64,000 nt of DNA from Amycolatopsis thermophila (GCF_030814215.1 NZ_JAUSUT010000001.1:6944001-7008000); one strand, 5' to 3'. Shown: positions 52,577 through 61,628, counted from the stretch's first letter. The notes: a model not told the origin generated them from the letters alone. Numbers and translations: made by a program.

Positions 52577-53565
52577 CCGCCGCGGAGCCGGACCGCACCG
52601 ACCCGGAGGGTGCGATCGCCGGGGCGGCGAAGCGTTGTTCGAACCGGGGGCGGTGGGGCGAGGACGACGTGCTGGGCACGTTGAACTTTCTCGACGACGC
52701 CAAGCGGCGTGCGGGCGCGGCACTCGTCCGGCGCGGTGTGAGCTTCTCGCTGGCGCAGCGGTTCGACGCTGATGGGCCGCAGAAGGGCTGGCGGCGCCGG
52801 ACCAACCCCGTGCACACGATGCTCTCCTCGGGGCTGGACGCCGAGTTCGGCCCGCCGGAGTTCCCGCACGGACTGGGCGGCGCCGACGACGTCATCCACA
52901 TGCCGCTGCAGGCCTCGACCCAGTGGGACGGACTGGGCCACATCTTCGACCACGGCCTCGCCTACAACGGACGGCGCGCGTCGCACGTGGTTACCAGCGA
53001 AGGTGATCGGCTCACCGGGATCGAGACCGTCGCCGGCCGCATCGCCGGGCGCGGGGTCCTGCTCGATGTGGGCCGCGCCGTGGGGCAGGACGGCGAACTG
53101 CCCGACGGGTTCGCCATCACCGTCGACCACCTCGAGGCAACCATCTCGGCGCAGGGCGAGAGCTCCCGCGTCGGCCGGGGCGACCTGCTGCTGGTGCGGA
53201 CGGGCCAGCTCACCCGCGCCCGTCGCGGCGTCGCCGAAGGCCGGGGCTGGGGTGACTACGCGGGTGGCCCGGCGCCCGGACTGTCGTTCACCACAGCCGG
53301 CTGGCTGCACGACACCGAGATCGCCGGGATCGCCACCGACACCTGGGGCTTCGAGGTCCGTCCCAACGAGTTCGACGTCGCCTTCCAGCCGCTGCACCAG
53401 GTGTGCATTCCGCACATCGGGCTGTTCCTCGGCGAGATGTGGGACCTCGACGCCCTCGCGGCCGACTGCGCCGCCGACGGGGTCTACGAGTTCTTCCTCG
53501 CCGCGGCTCCCCTGCCCGTCACGGGTGCCGTGGGCGCCCCGGTGAACCCCATCGCGGTCAAGTGA
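52573..53565 (+). CDS. cyclase-family hydrolase (kynurenine formamidase-like)
   Basis: A 330-residue protein of the Cyclase (PF04199-type) family. The metal motif is PLQASTQWDGLGHIF, the variant of HxGTHxDxxxH common in the longer members. WGEDDVLGTLNFLDDAKRR and VLLDVGRAVG are also characteristic. Family members hydrolyse amides, lactones or cyclic imides with Mn or Zn. In this operon it could open a ring or hydrolyse an amide. Its ATG overlaps the aldolase stop by four bases. Confidence 0.9.
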   Translation: MTAAEPDRTDPEGAIAGAAKRCSNRGRWGEDDVLGTLNFLDDAKRRAGAALVRRGVSFSLAQRFDADGPQKGWRRRTNPVHTMLSSGLDAEFGPPEFPHGLGGADDVIHMPLQASTQWDGLGHIFDHGLAYNGRRASHVVTSEGDRLTGIETVAGRIAGRGVLLDVGRAVGQDGELPDGFAITVDHLEATISAQGESSRVGRGDLLLVRTGQLTRARRGVAEGRGWGDYAGGPAPGLSFTTAGWLHDTEIAGIATDTWGFEVRPNEFDVAFQPLHQVCIPHIGLFLGEMWDLDALAADCAADGVYEFFLAAAPLPVTGAVGAPVNPIAVK

Positions 53566-53580
53566 TCTGAGGAGGACCAC

Positions 53581-54531
53581 ATGCGTTTCGCCACCTACGC
53601 GTTCGAGGGAGTGACGCGGGCGGGCGTCGTCGCGGGCGATGGCATCCGTCCGCTGCCGCCGGATGTCACGGTGCTCGACCTGGTGCGGTCCGGGCTCCCC
53701 GCGGCACTGGAGACCGGTGCCGGTGTCCTGAGTGGACCGGCGGTGCCGCTGGCGGATGTGCGGTTGCTGCCTCCGCTGGCGCCGCCGACCGTGCGTGACT
53801 TCGTCGCGTTCGAGGAGCACGTGGAGGGCGTGGTCGCCAGCGTCTCCGGCGGCTCCGGGGTCGTGCCGGAGTGGTACGAGGCGCCCACGTTCTACTTCAC
53901 CAACCCCTACGCCCTGCTCGGCGCGTTCGACGACGTGCCGGTGCCGCCGGGCTCGCGGCTGTTCGACTTCGAACTGGAGGTCGCCGCGGTGGTCGGCCGG
54001 GACGGGTCGTCGCTGACGCCGGAGCAGGTGGAGATCTTCGGGTACACGGTGCTCAACGACTGGTCCGCCCGCGACCTGCAGCGGCGCGAGATGAAGGTGC
54101 AGCTCGGCCCGGCGAAGGGCAAGGACTCCGCGACGACGCTGGGGCCGTGGCTGGTGACCGCGGACGAGCTGGAGCCCTACCGCGACGCCGACGGGTTCCT
54201 GGAGCTGGGCCTGCGGGTGTCGGTGAACGGCACGCAGATCGGCCAGGACCTGCTGTCCAACATGGGCTGGCCGTTCGCGGAGCTGGTCTCCTACGCCTCG
54301 CGCGGCACCTGGGTGCGGGCCGGGGACGTGCTCGGGTCCGGCACCTGCGGCAACGGCGGCTGCCTCGCCGAGTTGTGGGGCCGCGGGCGGGAGATCCCGC
54401 CACTGGCGCCGGGCGACGTGGTGGAGATGACCGTCGAGGGCATCGGCACGATCCGCAACACCGTCGTCGCCGGCGCCGAGCTGCCACCGGTGCGGCCGGC
54501 ACGGCCCCGGCCGCGGAAGCGCACGCGATGA
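53581..54531 (+). CDS. fumarylacetoacetate hydrolase (FAH)-family protein
   Basis: A 316-residue FAH-family protein. It has VRDFVAFEEHVEG, EAPTFYFTNPYALLGAFDDVPVP, the metal ligands in FDFELEVAAVVG (ExE) and GYTVLNDWSARDLQRREMKVQ, and SGTCGNGGCLAE. The family includes hydrolases of acylpyruvates and the decarboxylase/hydratase enzymes of meta-cleavage pathways, so it may process the ring-fission product. GAGGAGG lies five bases before ATG 53581. A decayed paralogue lies at 42628-43580. The SDR downstream overlaps by four bases. Confidence 0.92.
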   Translation: MRFATYAFEGVTRAGVVAGDGIRPLPPDVTVLDLVRSGLPAALETGAGVLSGPAVPLADVRLLPPLAPPTVRDFVAFEEHVEGVVASVSGGSGVVPEWYEAPTFYFTNPYALLGAFDDVPVPPGSRLFDFELEVAAVVGRDGSSLTPEQVEIFGYTVLNDWSARDLQRREMKVQLGPAKGKDSATTLGPWLVTADELEPYRDADGFLELGLRVSVNGTQIGQDLLSNMGWPFAELVSYASRGTWVRAGDVLGSGTCGNGGCLAELWGRGREIPPLAPGDVVEMTVEGIGTIRNTVVAGAELPPVRPARPRPRKRTR

Positions 54532-55289
54532 CCGGCCTCGTGGCCGGCAAGGTCGTCGTGGTCACCGGCGCCGGGCAGGGACAGGGCGCAGCCGAAGCCC
54601 GGCTGCTGGCCGAGGAAGGGGCGACCGTGATCGGCTGTGACCTCACACCGAAGCCCACCGAGAACCTCGGCGCCGCACAGTACCGGCAGCTCGACGTCAC
54701 CGACGCCACCGCCTGGCCGGCGTTGGTCACCGATCTGACGGCCCGCTACGGCCGGGTCGACGGGCTGGTGGCCAACGCCGGGATCACCTGGCGGGCCCGG
54801 CTGGCCGACCTCGACGTGGCCGACCTCGCCCGGGTCTGCGACGTGAACGTGACGGGCGCGTTGCTCGGGCTCCAGGCCGTCGCGCCCGCGATGACGTCCG
54901 GCGGGTCGATCGTCCTGGTCGGGTCGGTCGCCGCGCTGACCGGGCACTTCCCGGCTGCCTACACGACCAGCAAATGGGCACTGCGCGGCCTGGCCAAGGT
55001 CGCCTGTCTCGAACTCGGGTCGCGCGGCATCCGCGTCAACACGGTCCACCCCGGCTACATCGAAACGCCGATGACCGCCTCGGCGGCTCCGGCCTTCCGC
55101 GCCGCGAACGTCGCCGAAACTCCCCTCGGCCGGACCGGCGACGTCGACGAGGTCGCGCCCCTCGTCGCGTTCCTGCTCAGCGACGGCGCGTCGTTCATCA
55201 GCGGTGCCGAGATCCCGGTCGACGGCGGGATGACCGCTCACGGCGGTGTGAAGTCCATCAGGGACGCAGTGTTCGAGGGAGGACGATGA
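54528..55289 (+). CDS. short-chain dehydrogenase/reductase (SDR)
   Basis: A 253-residue SDR with VVVTGAGQGQGAAEA (about 10-24), DV, VANAGITW, the serine in LVGSVAALTG, YTTSKWALR, and the C-terminal LVAFLLSDGASFISGAEIPVDGG. All catalytic residues are present. The oxidised substrate is probably a hydroxylated intermediate such as a dihydrodiol or alcohol. A decayed, internally deleted paralogue at 42370-42631 follows the broken FAH gene in the same order, which helps to define this pair as an old unit. Confidence 0.92.
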   Translation: MTGLVAGKVVVVTGAGQGQGAAEARLLAEEGATVIGCDLTPKPTENLGAAQYRQLDVTDATAWPALVTDLTARYGRVDGLVANAGITWRARLADLDVADLARVCDVNVTGALLGLQAVAPAMTSGGSIVLVGSVAALTGHFPAAYTTSKWALRGLAKVACLELGSRGIRVNTVHPGYIETPMTASAAPAFRAANVAETPLGRTGDVDEVAPLVAFLLSDGASFISGAEIPVDGGMTAHGGVKSIRDAVFEGGR

Positions 55290-55866
55290 ACAGGCTTTCC
55301 GGCAAGGTCGCGCTCATCACCGGCACGACGGGCGGCCAGGGCGGGCCGCCGGTGCGCTGTTCGCCGCCGAGGACGCCGTCGCGGTGGGCACCGACCTCGA
55401 CGCCAGCGGCGCCGGCGAGACCGTCGAGCTGGTGCGCGCCGCTGGTGGCACGATGGACAGCACGCACCCGCTCAACCTCGGCGACGAAGACGGTGTCACG
55501 GCGTGGATCGATGGCGCGGCGGCGGCGCACGGCGGGTCGACCACCAACACCCGCATCGCGCACACCGCGAGCGAAGGCGGCGTCGGGGCGATGACCAAGC
55601 AGCTGGCCGCGGAGGGTGCCGCGCACGGCATCCGCGCCAACTGCGTCAGCCCCGGCACGATCGCCACCCCGGCCAGCGCGGCGACCCTGCTCGCCGACGA
55701 CCACCCGATGCGCACCATCGCCCGCGCCATCCCGCTCGGACGGATCGGAACACCGGAGGACGTCGCACGCTGCGCGCTGTTCCTGGCCTCCGACGAAGCC
55801 GTCTACGTCACCGGCGCCAACCTCGTCGTGGACGGCGGCTGGTCCGCCGTCCTGCCCGGCGCCTGA
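55286..55866 (+). pseudogene. SDR pseudogene, frameshift and internal deletion
   Basis: ATG 55286 begins well: MNRLSGKVALITGTTGGQG. At about 55344 the frame is lost and continues in another as ALFAAEDAVAVGTDLDASG. Further on, AAAAHGG is followed almost directly by NTRIAHTASEGGVGAMTKQLAAEG; the segment with NAG, the catalytic serine and the tyrosine, about 60 residues, is missing. The C-terminus (IRANCVSPGTIATP, FLASDEAVYVTGANLVVDGG) is intact. It overlaps the SDR stop upstream by four bases, so it was part of the operon. Confidence 0.85.
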
Positions 55867-55872
55867 TCCTCC

Positions 55873-56802
55873 TCATCGATCATTCCCGCGCAGTGCGTCG
55901 CGGACCGGACCGGTCACGCGGCGGACGACGTCACGCAGGTAGGCGTGTTCCGGATCGGACTCGTGCACCGGATGCCACCACATCGCCTCGGTGAGGGGCG
56001 TGAGGTCGACGGGGCACCGCAACATCCGGATACCAGGGGCCGCGGTCCGTTCCACCAGCCCTCGCGGCAGGAAAGCGATCAGGTCACTGCCGGCGACCAG
56101 CCGGAGCACGGGCTGGAACCCCTCGACCGCCACCCGCACGTGCGGCTCGACACCGAACATCCGCAGTGACCGCGCGGCCTGCGTCGACCCAGCCGGGCCG
56201 TCGTAGGACACCACCCAGGGCAGGGTCTGCAGATCCGCCACCGTGAGGCGGTCACCCACCGACGAGTTGCCGCTGGAGACAACGCAGACCCATTCGTCGT
56301 CGTACAAGTCCTGGTGTTCCAGGTCGGTGATGAAACCGTGCGGAAGCACCAGCACATCGGTGTCCAGCAACGCCTGTTCCGCGCGCTCGACCGCCGCGGA
56401 AGTGAGCGTCAAAAACCGAAGTCGCGAGCGCGGCGCCTCCCGGCCGAGAAGCGCGGCCAAATCGGCTCCGAACAGGCGGAGGGCGTAATCACTGAGCATG
56501 ACGCGAAATTCCCGCGTCGATGTCGCGAGGTCGACTTCGGGCTGCGCGTCGAATACTCGATCAGCAGCTGCCACCGCGACCCGCACCCGGTATCGCAACT
56601 GCACGGCCAGCGGGGTCAGCCGGTACTCGCGCCCCACCCGGATCAGGAGTTCGTCATCGAAGTGGCGTCGCAACTTCGCCAGCGCGGCCGACATCGACGG
56701 CTGGCTCAGTCCCATGCGCTGGGCGGCGAGTGTGACACTTCTCTGGTCGAGGAGCGCGTCCAGCGACCTGAGCAGGTTCAGGTCGATCGTCGCGAGGCTC
56801 AT
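55873..56802 (-). CDS. LysR-family transcriptional regulator
   Basis: A LysR protein of 309 residues (313 if ATG 56814 is used; neither has a clear ribosome site). The winged helix reads IDLNLLRSLDALLDQRSVTLAAQRMGLSQPSMSAALAKLRRHF; the effector domain has VLPHGFITDLEH, DEWVCVVSSGN and LPWVVSYDGPAGSTQAARS. These strings match the LysR at 43788 nearly position by position. It diverges from the FAD monooxygenase gene, with a CTGAT-N7-ATCAG box between them, and probably activates that operon in response to the aromatic substrate or an intermediate. Confidence 0.92.
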   Translation of the reverse strand: MSLATIDLNLLRSLDALLDQRSVTLAAQRMGLSQPSMSAALAKLRRHFDDELLIRVGREYRLTPLAVQLRYRVRVAVAAADRVFDAQPEVDLATSTREFRVMLSDYALRLFGADLAALLGREAPRSRLRFLTLTSAAVERAEQALLDTDVLVLPHGFITDLEHQDLYDDEWVCVVSSGNSSVGDRLTVADLQTLPWVVSYDGPAGSTQAARSLRMFGVEPHVRVAVEGFQPVLRLVAGSDLIAFLPRGLVERTAAPGIRMLRCPVDLTPLTEAMWWHPVHESDPEHAYLRDVVRRVTGPVRDALRGNDR

Positions 56803-56822
56803 GAACCGGATCATAGGCGAGC

Positions 56823-56853
56823 CTGATGCGTGGAATCAGCGATTTCGTCTTCC
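56823..56853. promoter_or_regulatory. LysR-type operator CTGAT-N7-ATCAG with conserved flank
   Basis: CTGAT (56823-56827) and ATCAG (56835-56839), seven bases apart, followed by CGATTTCGTCTTCC. The same box and flank occur at 43736-43766 before the other LysR gene. It lies about 70 bp before the FAD monooxygenase start and about 20 bp before that of the LysR gene. Confidence 0.72.
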
Positions 56854-56910
56854 AGAGTTTCTTCGCCGCTGCCGATAATCGTCGCACACCACGGACGAAG
56901 GAGTCCCGCA

Positions 56911-58041
56911 GTGCCAGCTGTGCGAAACGTTCTCGTCGTCGGCGGAGGATCGGCCGGGGCCGCCACCGCCATCCTCCTGGCGGACGCCGGCATCAGCGTC
57001 GACCTGGTCGAGATCAAACCCGACGTCACCGCCCTCGGTTCCGGCATCACCTTGCAGGGCAACGCCCTGCGCGTGCTCCGGGAGCTCGGGGTGCTGGACG
57101 AGTGCCTCGCCGAGGGCTACCCCGCGGACAAGGTGGTCCTCCGCGCTCCCGACTCCGCCGGGACCGTGCTGGCGGAGATGCAGAACGTGCGGTCCGGCGG
57201 TCCCGAACTGCCGGCGTCGATGGGCATGTACCGTCCCACCCTCGCCCGCATCCTCATGAACCGGGCCGCGGCCGCCGGGGTCAAGACCCGCTTCGGCACG
57301 ACGCTCAACGCGATCGAACAGGACGACACGGGCGTCGAGGTTCGCTTCTCCGACGGGTCGGCCCGGCGCTATGACGTCGTCGTCGGCGCGGACGGACTCC
57401 GGTCGAAGACCCGGCTGCTGCTGGGCATTGCCTTGGAAACCAAGGCGGTGGGCATGGGGATCTGGCGGGTTTTCGCCTCGCGGCCCCCCGAGGTCACCAG
57501 CTCCGAGCTCTTCTACGGCGGCCCCTGCTACACCGCCGGATACACCCCGACCTCCCAGGAGTCCCTCTACGGGTTCCTCGTCGAGGACGCCCAGGACCGC
57601 ACCGGCCTCAGCGCCACCGAGCAACTCGACATCGTCCGCCGACTCGCCGCGCACTACCACGGCCCGTGGGACGCGATCCGCGCATCGATCACCGACCCGG
57701 GCACGATCCACTACACCTGGTACGAGACGCACCTGCTGGATCCACCGTGGGCCCGCGGCCGCGTGGTCCTCGTCGGCGAAGCAGTCCACACGTGCCCGCC
57801 CACCATCGCCCAGGGCGGCGCGATGGCGCTGGAGGACGCCAGCGTCCTGGCCGAACTGCTGCTCGCCGCCGACGCGGTCGACGACGAACTGTGGGACGAG
57901 TTCACCGTTCGCCGCTACGGCCGCGTGAAGGAGATCGTCGACGCCTCGCTGCAGGTCACCCAGTGGCAGCTCGACCAGGTCGAAGGAGACATCCCGGGAC
58001 TGATGACCCGGATCGCGGAACTCGCCAGCCGTCCCGCCTGA
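56911..58041 (+). CDS. FAD-dependent aromatic monooxygenase (PHBH-like, class A)
   Basis: A 376-residue flavoprotein monooxygenase. The N-terminal FAD fold is VLVVGGGSAGAATAILLADAG (about 6-26), the DG motif is VVGADGLRSKTR, and the second FAD motif is VVLVGEAVHTCPPTIAQGGAMALEDA, where the common GD is GE. It should hydroxylate an aromatic ring with NAD(P)H and O2, preparing the diol for the dioxygenase encoded 26 bp downstream. GTG 56911 follows GAAGGAG. Confidence 0.9.
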   Translation: MPAVRNVLVVGGGSAGAATAILLADAGISVDLVEIKPDVTALGSGITLQGNALRVLRELGVLDECLAEGYPADKVVLRAPDSAGTVLAEMQNVRSGGPELPASMGMYRPTLARILMNRAAAAGVKTRFGTTLNAIEQDDTGVEVRFSDGSARRYDVVVGADGLRSKTRLLLGIALETKAVGMGIWRVFASRPPEVTSSELFYGGPCYTAGYTPTSQESLYGFLVEDAQDRTGLSATEQLDIVRRLAAHYHGPWDAIRASITDPGTIHYTWYETHLLDPPWARGRVVLVGEAVHTCPPTIAQGGAMALEDASVLAELLLAADAVDDELWDEFTVRRYGRVKEIVDASLQVTQWQLDQVEGDIPGLMTRIAELASRPA

Positions 58042-58067
58042 CCCTCCCGCAGAACAGGAGCACACCC

Positions 58068-59006
58068 GTGTCCCAGCATCTGATCACCCACCTCCGGCAC
58101 GTGGACATCGCTGTCCCCGATCTGGCCCGGCAACGGGACTTCTTCACCGGAACGTGGGGGTTGACCGAGGCTCACCGCGATTCCGACCTCGCCTACCTCG
58201 CCGCCGAGGGCAGTCCCGAGCAGTACGTCGTCCGGCTTCGGGAAGCACCGGAGAAGCGGATCGACCTGATCGCCTTCGGCGCGGCGACCGTTGCCGACGT
58301 CGACGCCCTCGCCGGGCGGCTCGCCACGAGCGGCGTGAAGCTGATCAGAGAACCCGGCCTTCTGCAGACACCCGGCGGCGGCTACGGATTCCGGTTCTTC
58401 GACAACGAGGGCCGCACCATCGAGATCAGCACCGGCGTCGCCGTGCGCGAGCACCGCAGGATCGAGGAGGGCGAGTCGATCCCGGTACGCCTCTCGCACG
58501 TCGTCATCAACTCGGCCGACCCCGAAGGCACGCGCGCGTTCTACGAAAAGCACCTCGGGTTCCGGCTCTCCGACATCCTGATGCACCCGCGCATCGGCGA
58601 AGTGATGTACTTCATGCGGATCAACTCGTGGCACCACAGCCTGGCGATCGCCCGTGGCCCCCACCCCTCGCTGCACCACGCCAGCTTCGAGATGCGGGGC
58701 CTGGACGAGTACATGCGCGGCACTGGCCGGCTGTTGCGTGCCGGTATCGAGAAGATCTGGGGCCCGGGCCGTCACATGCCCGGCAACAACACGTTCAGCT
58801 ACTTCCTCGATCCGCACGGCAACACCCTCGAGTACACCACCGAGCTCGAAATCATCGACGAGGACACCTGGCATCCGCACAGCTACGACTTCAGCAACCC
58901 CGAGGTGTCCGACCAGTGGGGGACGGCCAACGCGATGGATGAGTTCGTGACCGCGAAGTCGTTCAACGACCCGGACAAGGGTCTGTTCGTTCCCCCGCCG
59001 GTCTGA
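58068..59006 (+). CDS. type I extradiol ring-cleavage dioxygenase (VOC superfamily)
   Basis: A 312-residue two-domain VOC protein like 2,3-dihydroxybiphenyl and catechol 2,3-dioxygenases. Metal ligands fit His144 (LSHVVIN), His204 (LHHASFEM) and Glu255 (NTLEYTTE). FFDNEGRTIEI closes the N-terminal domain. It should cleave a catechol-type ring next to one hydroxyl with Fe(II) and O2. GTG 58068 follows AGGAG. The C-terminal stub at 43591 is a relic of a paralogue. The C-terminus beyond the second domain (HPHSYDFSNPE...) is longer than in simple catechol dioxygenases. Confidence 0.92.
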   Translation: MSQHLITHLRHVDIAVPDLARQRDFFTGTWGLTEAHRDSDLAYLAAEGSPEQYVVRLREAPEKRIDLIAFGAATVADVDALAGRLATSGVKLIREPGLLQTPGGGYGFRFFDNEGRTIEISTGVAVREHRRIEEGESIPVRLSHVVINSADPEGTRAFYEKHLGFRLSDILMHPRIGEVMYFMRINSWHHSLAIARGPHPSLHHASFEMRGLDEYMRGTGRLLRAGIEKIWGPGRHMPGNNTFSYFLDPHGNTLEYTTELEIIDEDTWHPHSYDFSNPEVSDQWGTANAMDEFVTAKSFNDPDKGLFVPPPV

Positions 59007-59061
59007 GCGGACAACCGGTCACCCCGCGGCGAATCCCATCCACCATACAAAGAGGTACCTC

Positions 59062-60252
59062 ATGACGGCAGCCGTCCCAGTTTCCGATATCGACGTCTAC
59101 AGCGACGACGTTCTCGACGACCCCTACCCGGCGTACCGCGCCCTGCGGGACGCCGGCCCGGCCGTCTACCTCAGCAGTCGTTCCCTCTGGGCGATCGCCC
59201 GCTACTCCGACGTGCGGAAGGCTCTCGCCGACGCGGCGACCTTCTCTTCCGCCGCGGGCGTCGGCGTCAGCGACGAGATGAACGCGATGCAGACCGGAAC
59301 GGTGCTCGCCTCCGACGATCCGCAGCACGCCGAGTTGCGCGCCGTACTCAGCGAGAAGCTCGCCCCGCGCGCGCTTACCGCGCTGCGATCGGCAATCGCC
59401 GAGCAGGCGGACGCGCTGGTCGCCGATGTCGTGGCACGCGGCAGCATCGACGGCGTCACCGACCTCGCCGCACGATTGCCCACCGACGTCGTTGCCGACC
59501 TCATCGGCCTGCCCCGCGAGGGCCGGGAGGTCCTGCTGCCGGGAGCCGACGCCATGTTCGCGTCGTTCGGCCCGCTCGACGAACGGCTGCGGAACCGGAT
59601 GCCCGAAGTGACGGCCTACCTGGAGTTCATGAGCGCCATGACCGACCGGGCGAAGCTCGCGCCCGGGAGCTGGGGCGCGGCGATCCTCGACGCCGTCGAC
59701 GAGGGCCGGCTCGCGCCCGGCTCGGCGGTCCCCCTGATGACCGCCTACCTCGTCGCCTCCATGGACACCACCGTGCACTCGCTCGGCAACTTCCTGCGGC
59801 TGCTGGCAGAGAACCAGGACCTGTGGCAGGCACTCAAGGCCGACCCCGGCCTCGTCGGCCCCGCGTTCGAGGAGAACCTGCGCCTGGACTCACCTGCGCA
59901 GGGCTTCACGCGGGTGACCACGCGCGAGGTCGATGTGGACGGCGTGGTCATCCCCGAGGGCTCCCGCGTGCTGGTCAGCTTCGCGTCGGCGAACCGGGAC
60001 GAACGGCATTACCCGGATCCGGATCGCTTCGACGTGCACCGCAACCCGGTGGACCACCTGGCCTTCGGCTACGGCGTCCACGGCTGCGCCGGTCAGGGAC
60101 TCGCGCGCATCGAGGCCCGGGCGCTGGTCGGCTCGTTGCTACGCCGTGCCGAACGCATCGAACCGGCCGGAGAACCCACCAGGCACCTCAACCCCGCGGT
60201 CCGCGGTCTCGGCCACCTGCCACTCACGCTCGTCCCGGCGAAGGAGGCCTGA
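59062..60252 (+). CDS. cytochrome P450
   Basis: A 396-residue P450. FEENLR gives the ExxR motif, and FGYGVHGCAGQGLARIEAR the haem loop with the cysteine. The I-helix reads VASMDTTVHSLG, where most have AGxDTT. It also has FTRVTTREVDVDG and RDERHYPDPDRFDVHRNP, the meander. The set resembles CYP199-like aromatic demethylases/hydroxylases. It has its own ferredoxin and reductase in the next two genes, so it forms a complete class I system. It may O-demethylate or hydroxylate an aromatic acid before ring cleavage. Confidence 0.92.
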   Translation: MTAAVPVSDIDVYSDDVLDDPYPAYRALRDAGPAVYLSSRSLWAIARYSDVRKALADAATFSSAAGVGVSDEMNAMQTGTVLASDDPQHAELRAVLSEKLAPRALTALRSAIAEQADALVADVVARGSIDGVTDLAARLPTDVVADLIGLPREGREVLLPGADAMFASFGPLDERLRNRMPEVTAYLEFMSAMTDRAKLAPGSWGAAILDAVDEGRLAPGSAVPLMTAYLVASMDTTVHSLGNFLRLLAENQDLWQALKADPGLVGPAFEENLRLDSPAQGFTRVTTREVDVDGVVIPEGSRVLVSFASANRDERHYPDPDRFDVHRNPVDHLAFGYGVHGCAGQGLARIEARALVGSLLRRAERIEPAGEPTRHLNPAVRGLGHLPLTLVPAKEA

Positions 60253-60256
60253 GACG

Positions 60257-60454
60257 ATGGTCCGCATCGAGATCGACCGCCACCGTTGCGAGGGGCACGG
60301 TTTGTGCGAGCAGGCCGCTCCGGAGATCTTCCGGCTCGACGACGAAGGTGAAGTGGAGCTGCTCGTGCCGGAGGACATCGTCCCCGAGCTGCGCGTCCAG
60401 GCGGAGGCGGGCGTGCGGGTTTGTCCCGTGGCCGCCCTCCGGGTGCGGCGGTGA
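60257..60454 (+). CDS. 3Fe-4S ferredoxin
   Basis: A 65-residue ferredoxin with cluster ligands in CEGHGLC (Cys11, Cys17) and VCP (Cys56), where His14 replaces the fourth cysteine. This is the P450-partner type that holds a 3Fe-4S cluster. The acidic DDEGEVELLVPED segment is a likely docking surface. ATG 60257 lies four bases after the P450 stop. It should carry electrons from the reductase encoded next to the P450 before it. Confidence 0.93.
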   Translation: MVRIEIDRHRCEGHGLCEQAAPEIFRLDDEGEVELLVPEDIVPELRVQAEAGVRVCPVAALRVRR

Positions 60455-60464
60455 GGGACGCTTG

Positions 60465-61628
60465 GTGACCAGTTCGTCCCTGCGCCGGATCGTGGTGGTC
60501 GGCGGCTCGATCGCAGCCGTCACCGCCGCGGAGGCGCTTCGCGTGCGGGGTTTCGACGGTGACATCACCGTCCTGTCCGAGGAGACTTCGGCCCCGTACT
60601 CACGAGTGCCACTGTCCAAGGGCGTCCTGTGCGGGAAGGAGACCCCGGATTCGGCGCTCCTTCCGCCCCTGGACGGCGAGGTGAGCCTTCGCCTGGGTAC
60701 CCGTGCGGCCGGTCTCCGGGTGGACCGGCGGCGCGTGGTCTGCGACGACGGCGACGAAGTGCCCTACGACGGGCTGGTGATCGCCACCGGCGCCCGCGCC
60801 CGCCGGCTGGCCCGTCCAGGGCAGGCCGGTGAGCACGTGGTCCGGACCCTCGACGACGCGACGCGGCTGGCCGGCCGGATCGCCACGGCCGGTTCGGTGA
60901 TCGTCGTCGGTGCGGGTTTCCTCGGCATGGAGGTCGCCTCCACCTGCACCGATCTCGGTCTCGCCGTCACCGTCGTCGACCGTGATCCGCCTCTGCGGCG
61001 GCTGCTGGGCGGATGGCTGGCCGACCTCGTCGTCGGAGCCGCACGCGATCGAGGTGTGCGGTTCGTCCGGGCCACCCGTGCGGTAGAGCTCGCCGGCGGC
61101 CAGGAAGTCACCGGTGTGCGGATCGGTGACCGGGTACTCACGGCCGACGTGGTGGTTTCCGCCGTGGGCGATGTCCCCGGCACCGGGTGGCTGGCCGACA
61201 GCGGGCTCCCACTGCGCGGAGGCCTCGTCGTCGACGACCGGTGCCGGGTCGCCCCGGATATCGTCGCCGCGGGCGACGTCACGGTCTCCGGGCGGCCAGG
61301 CGGGGAGTTCCGGCGCTCCCCGCACTGGACCAGCGCGGTGATCCAGGGACAGGTCGCGGCTGCGACGCTGCTGCACGGTGAGGTTGCGACGTTGCCGCGG
61401 CCGGACGCCTACTACTGGACGGAGCAGTTCGGGCTCGACATCAAGATCAGCGGCGAGATCCCCGACGGTCCGGCGCCGACCGTGCTCGCCGGTGACCCGC
61501 GTGAGCGCTCCGCGCTTCTGCAGTGGCGCCGGAACGGCCGGGGCGTCGCCGCCGTCTCGGTGAACCACCGGATGCCGATCGTGAAGCTGAAGCGACTCGG
61601 AGCCTGGGCCTCCGCCGAGCCCGGCTGA
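60465..61628 (+). CDS. ferredoxin reductase (FAD/NAD(P)-dependent)
   Basis: A 387-residue pyridine-nucleotide reductase: FAD fold VVVGGSIAAVTAAEALR, APYSRVPLSKGVLCG, IATGARARRL, NAD(P) fold VVGAGFLGMEVAST, and DIVAAGDVTV. The C-terminal domain has YYWTEQFGLDIKISG, as in rubredoxin/ferredoxin reductases of oxygenase systems. GTG 60465 is used; a TTG one codon earlier is also in frame. Its TGA is immediately followed by the stop of the convergent RibBA-like gene. Confidence 0.92.
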   Translation: MTSSSLRRIVVVGGSIAAVTAAEALRVRGFDGDITVLSEETSAPYSRVPLSKGVLCGKETPDSALLPPLDGEVSLRLGTRAAGLRVDRRRVVCDDGDEVPYDGLVIATGARARRLARPGQAGEHVVRTLDDATRLAGRIATAGSVIVVGAGFLGMEVASTCTDLGLAVTVVDRDPPLRRLLGGWLADLVVGAARDRGVRFVRATRAVELAGGQEVTGVRIGDRVLTADVVVSAVGDVPGTGWLADSGLPLRGGLVVDDRCRVAPDIVAAGDVTVSGRPGGEFRRSPHWTSAVIQGQVAAATLLHGEVATLPRPDAYYWTEQFGLDIKISGEIPDGPAPTVLAGDPRERSALLQWRRNGRGVAAVSVNHRMPIVKLKRLGAWASAEPG

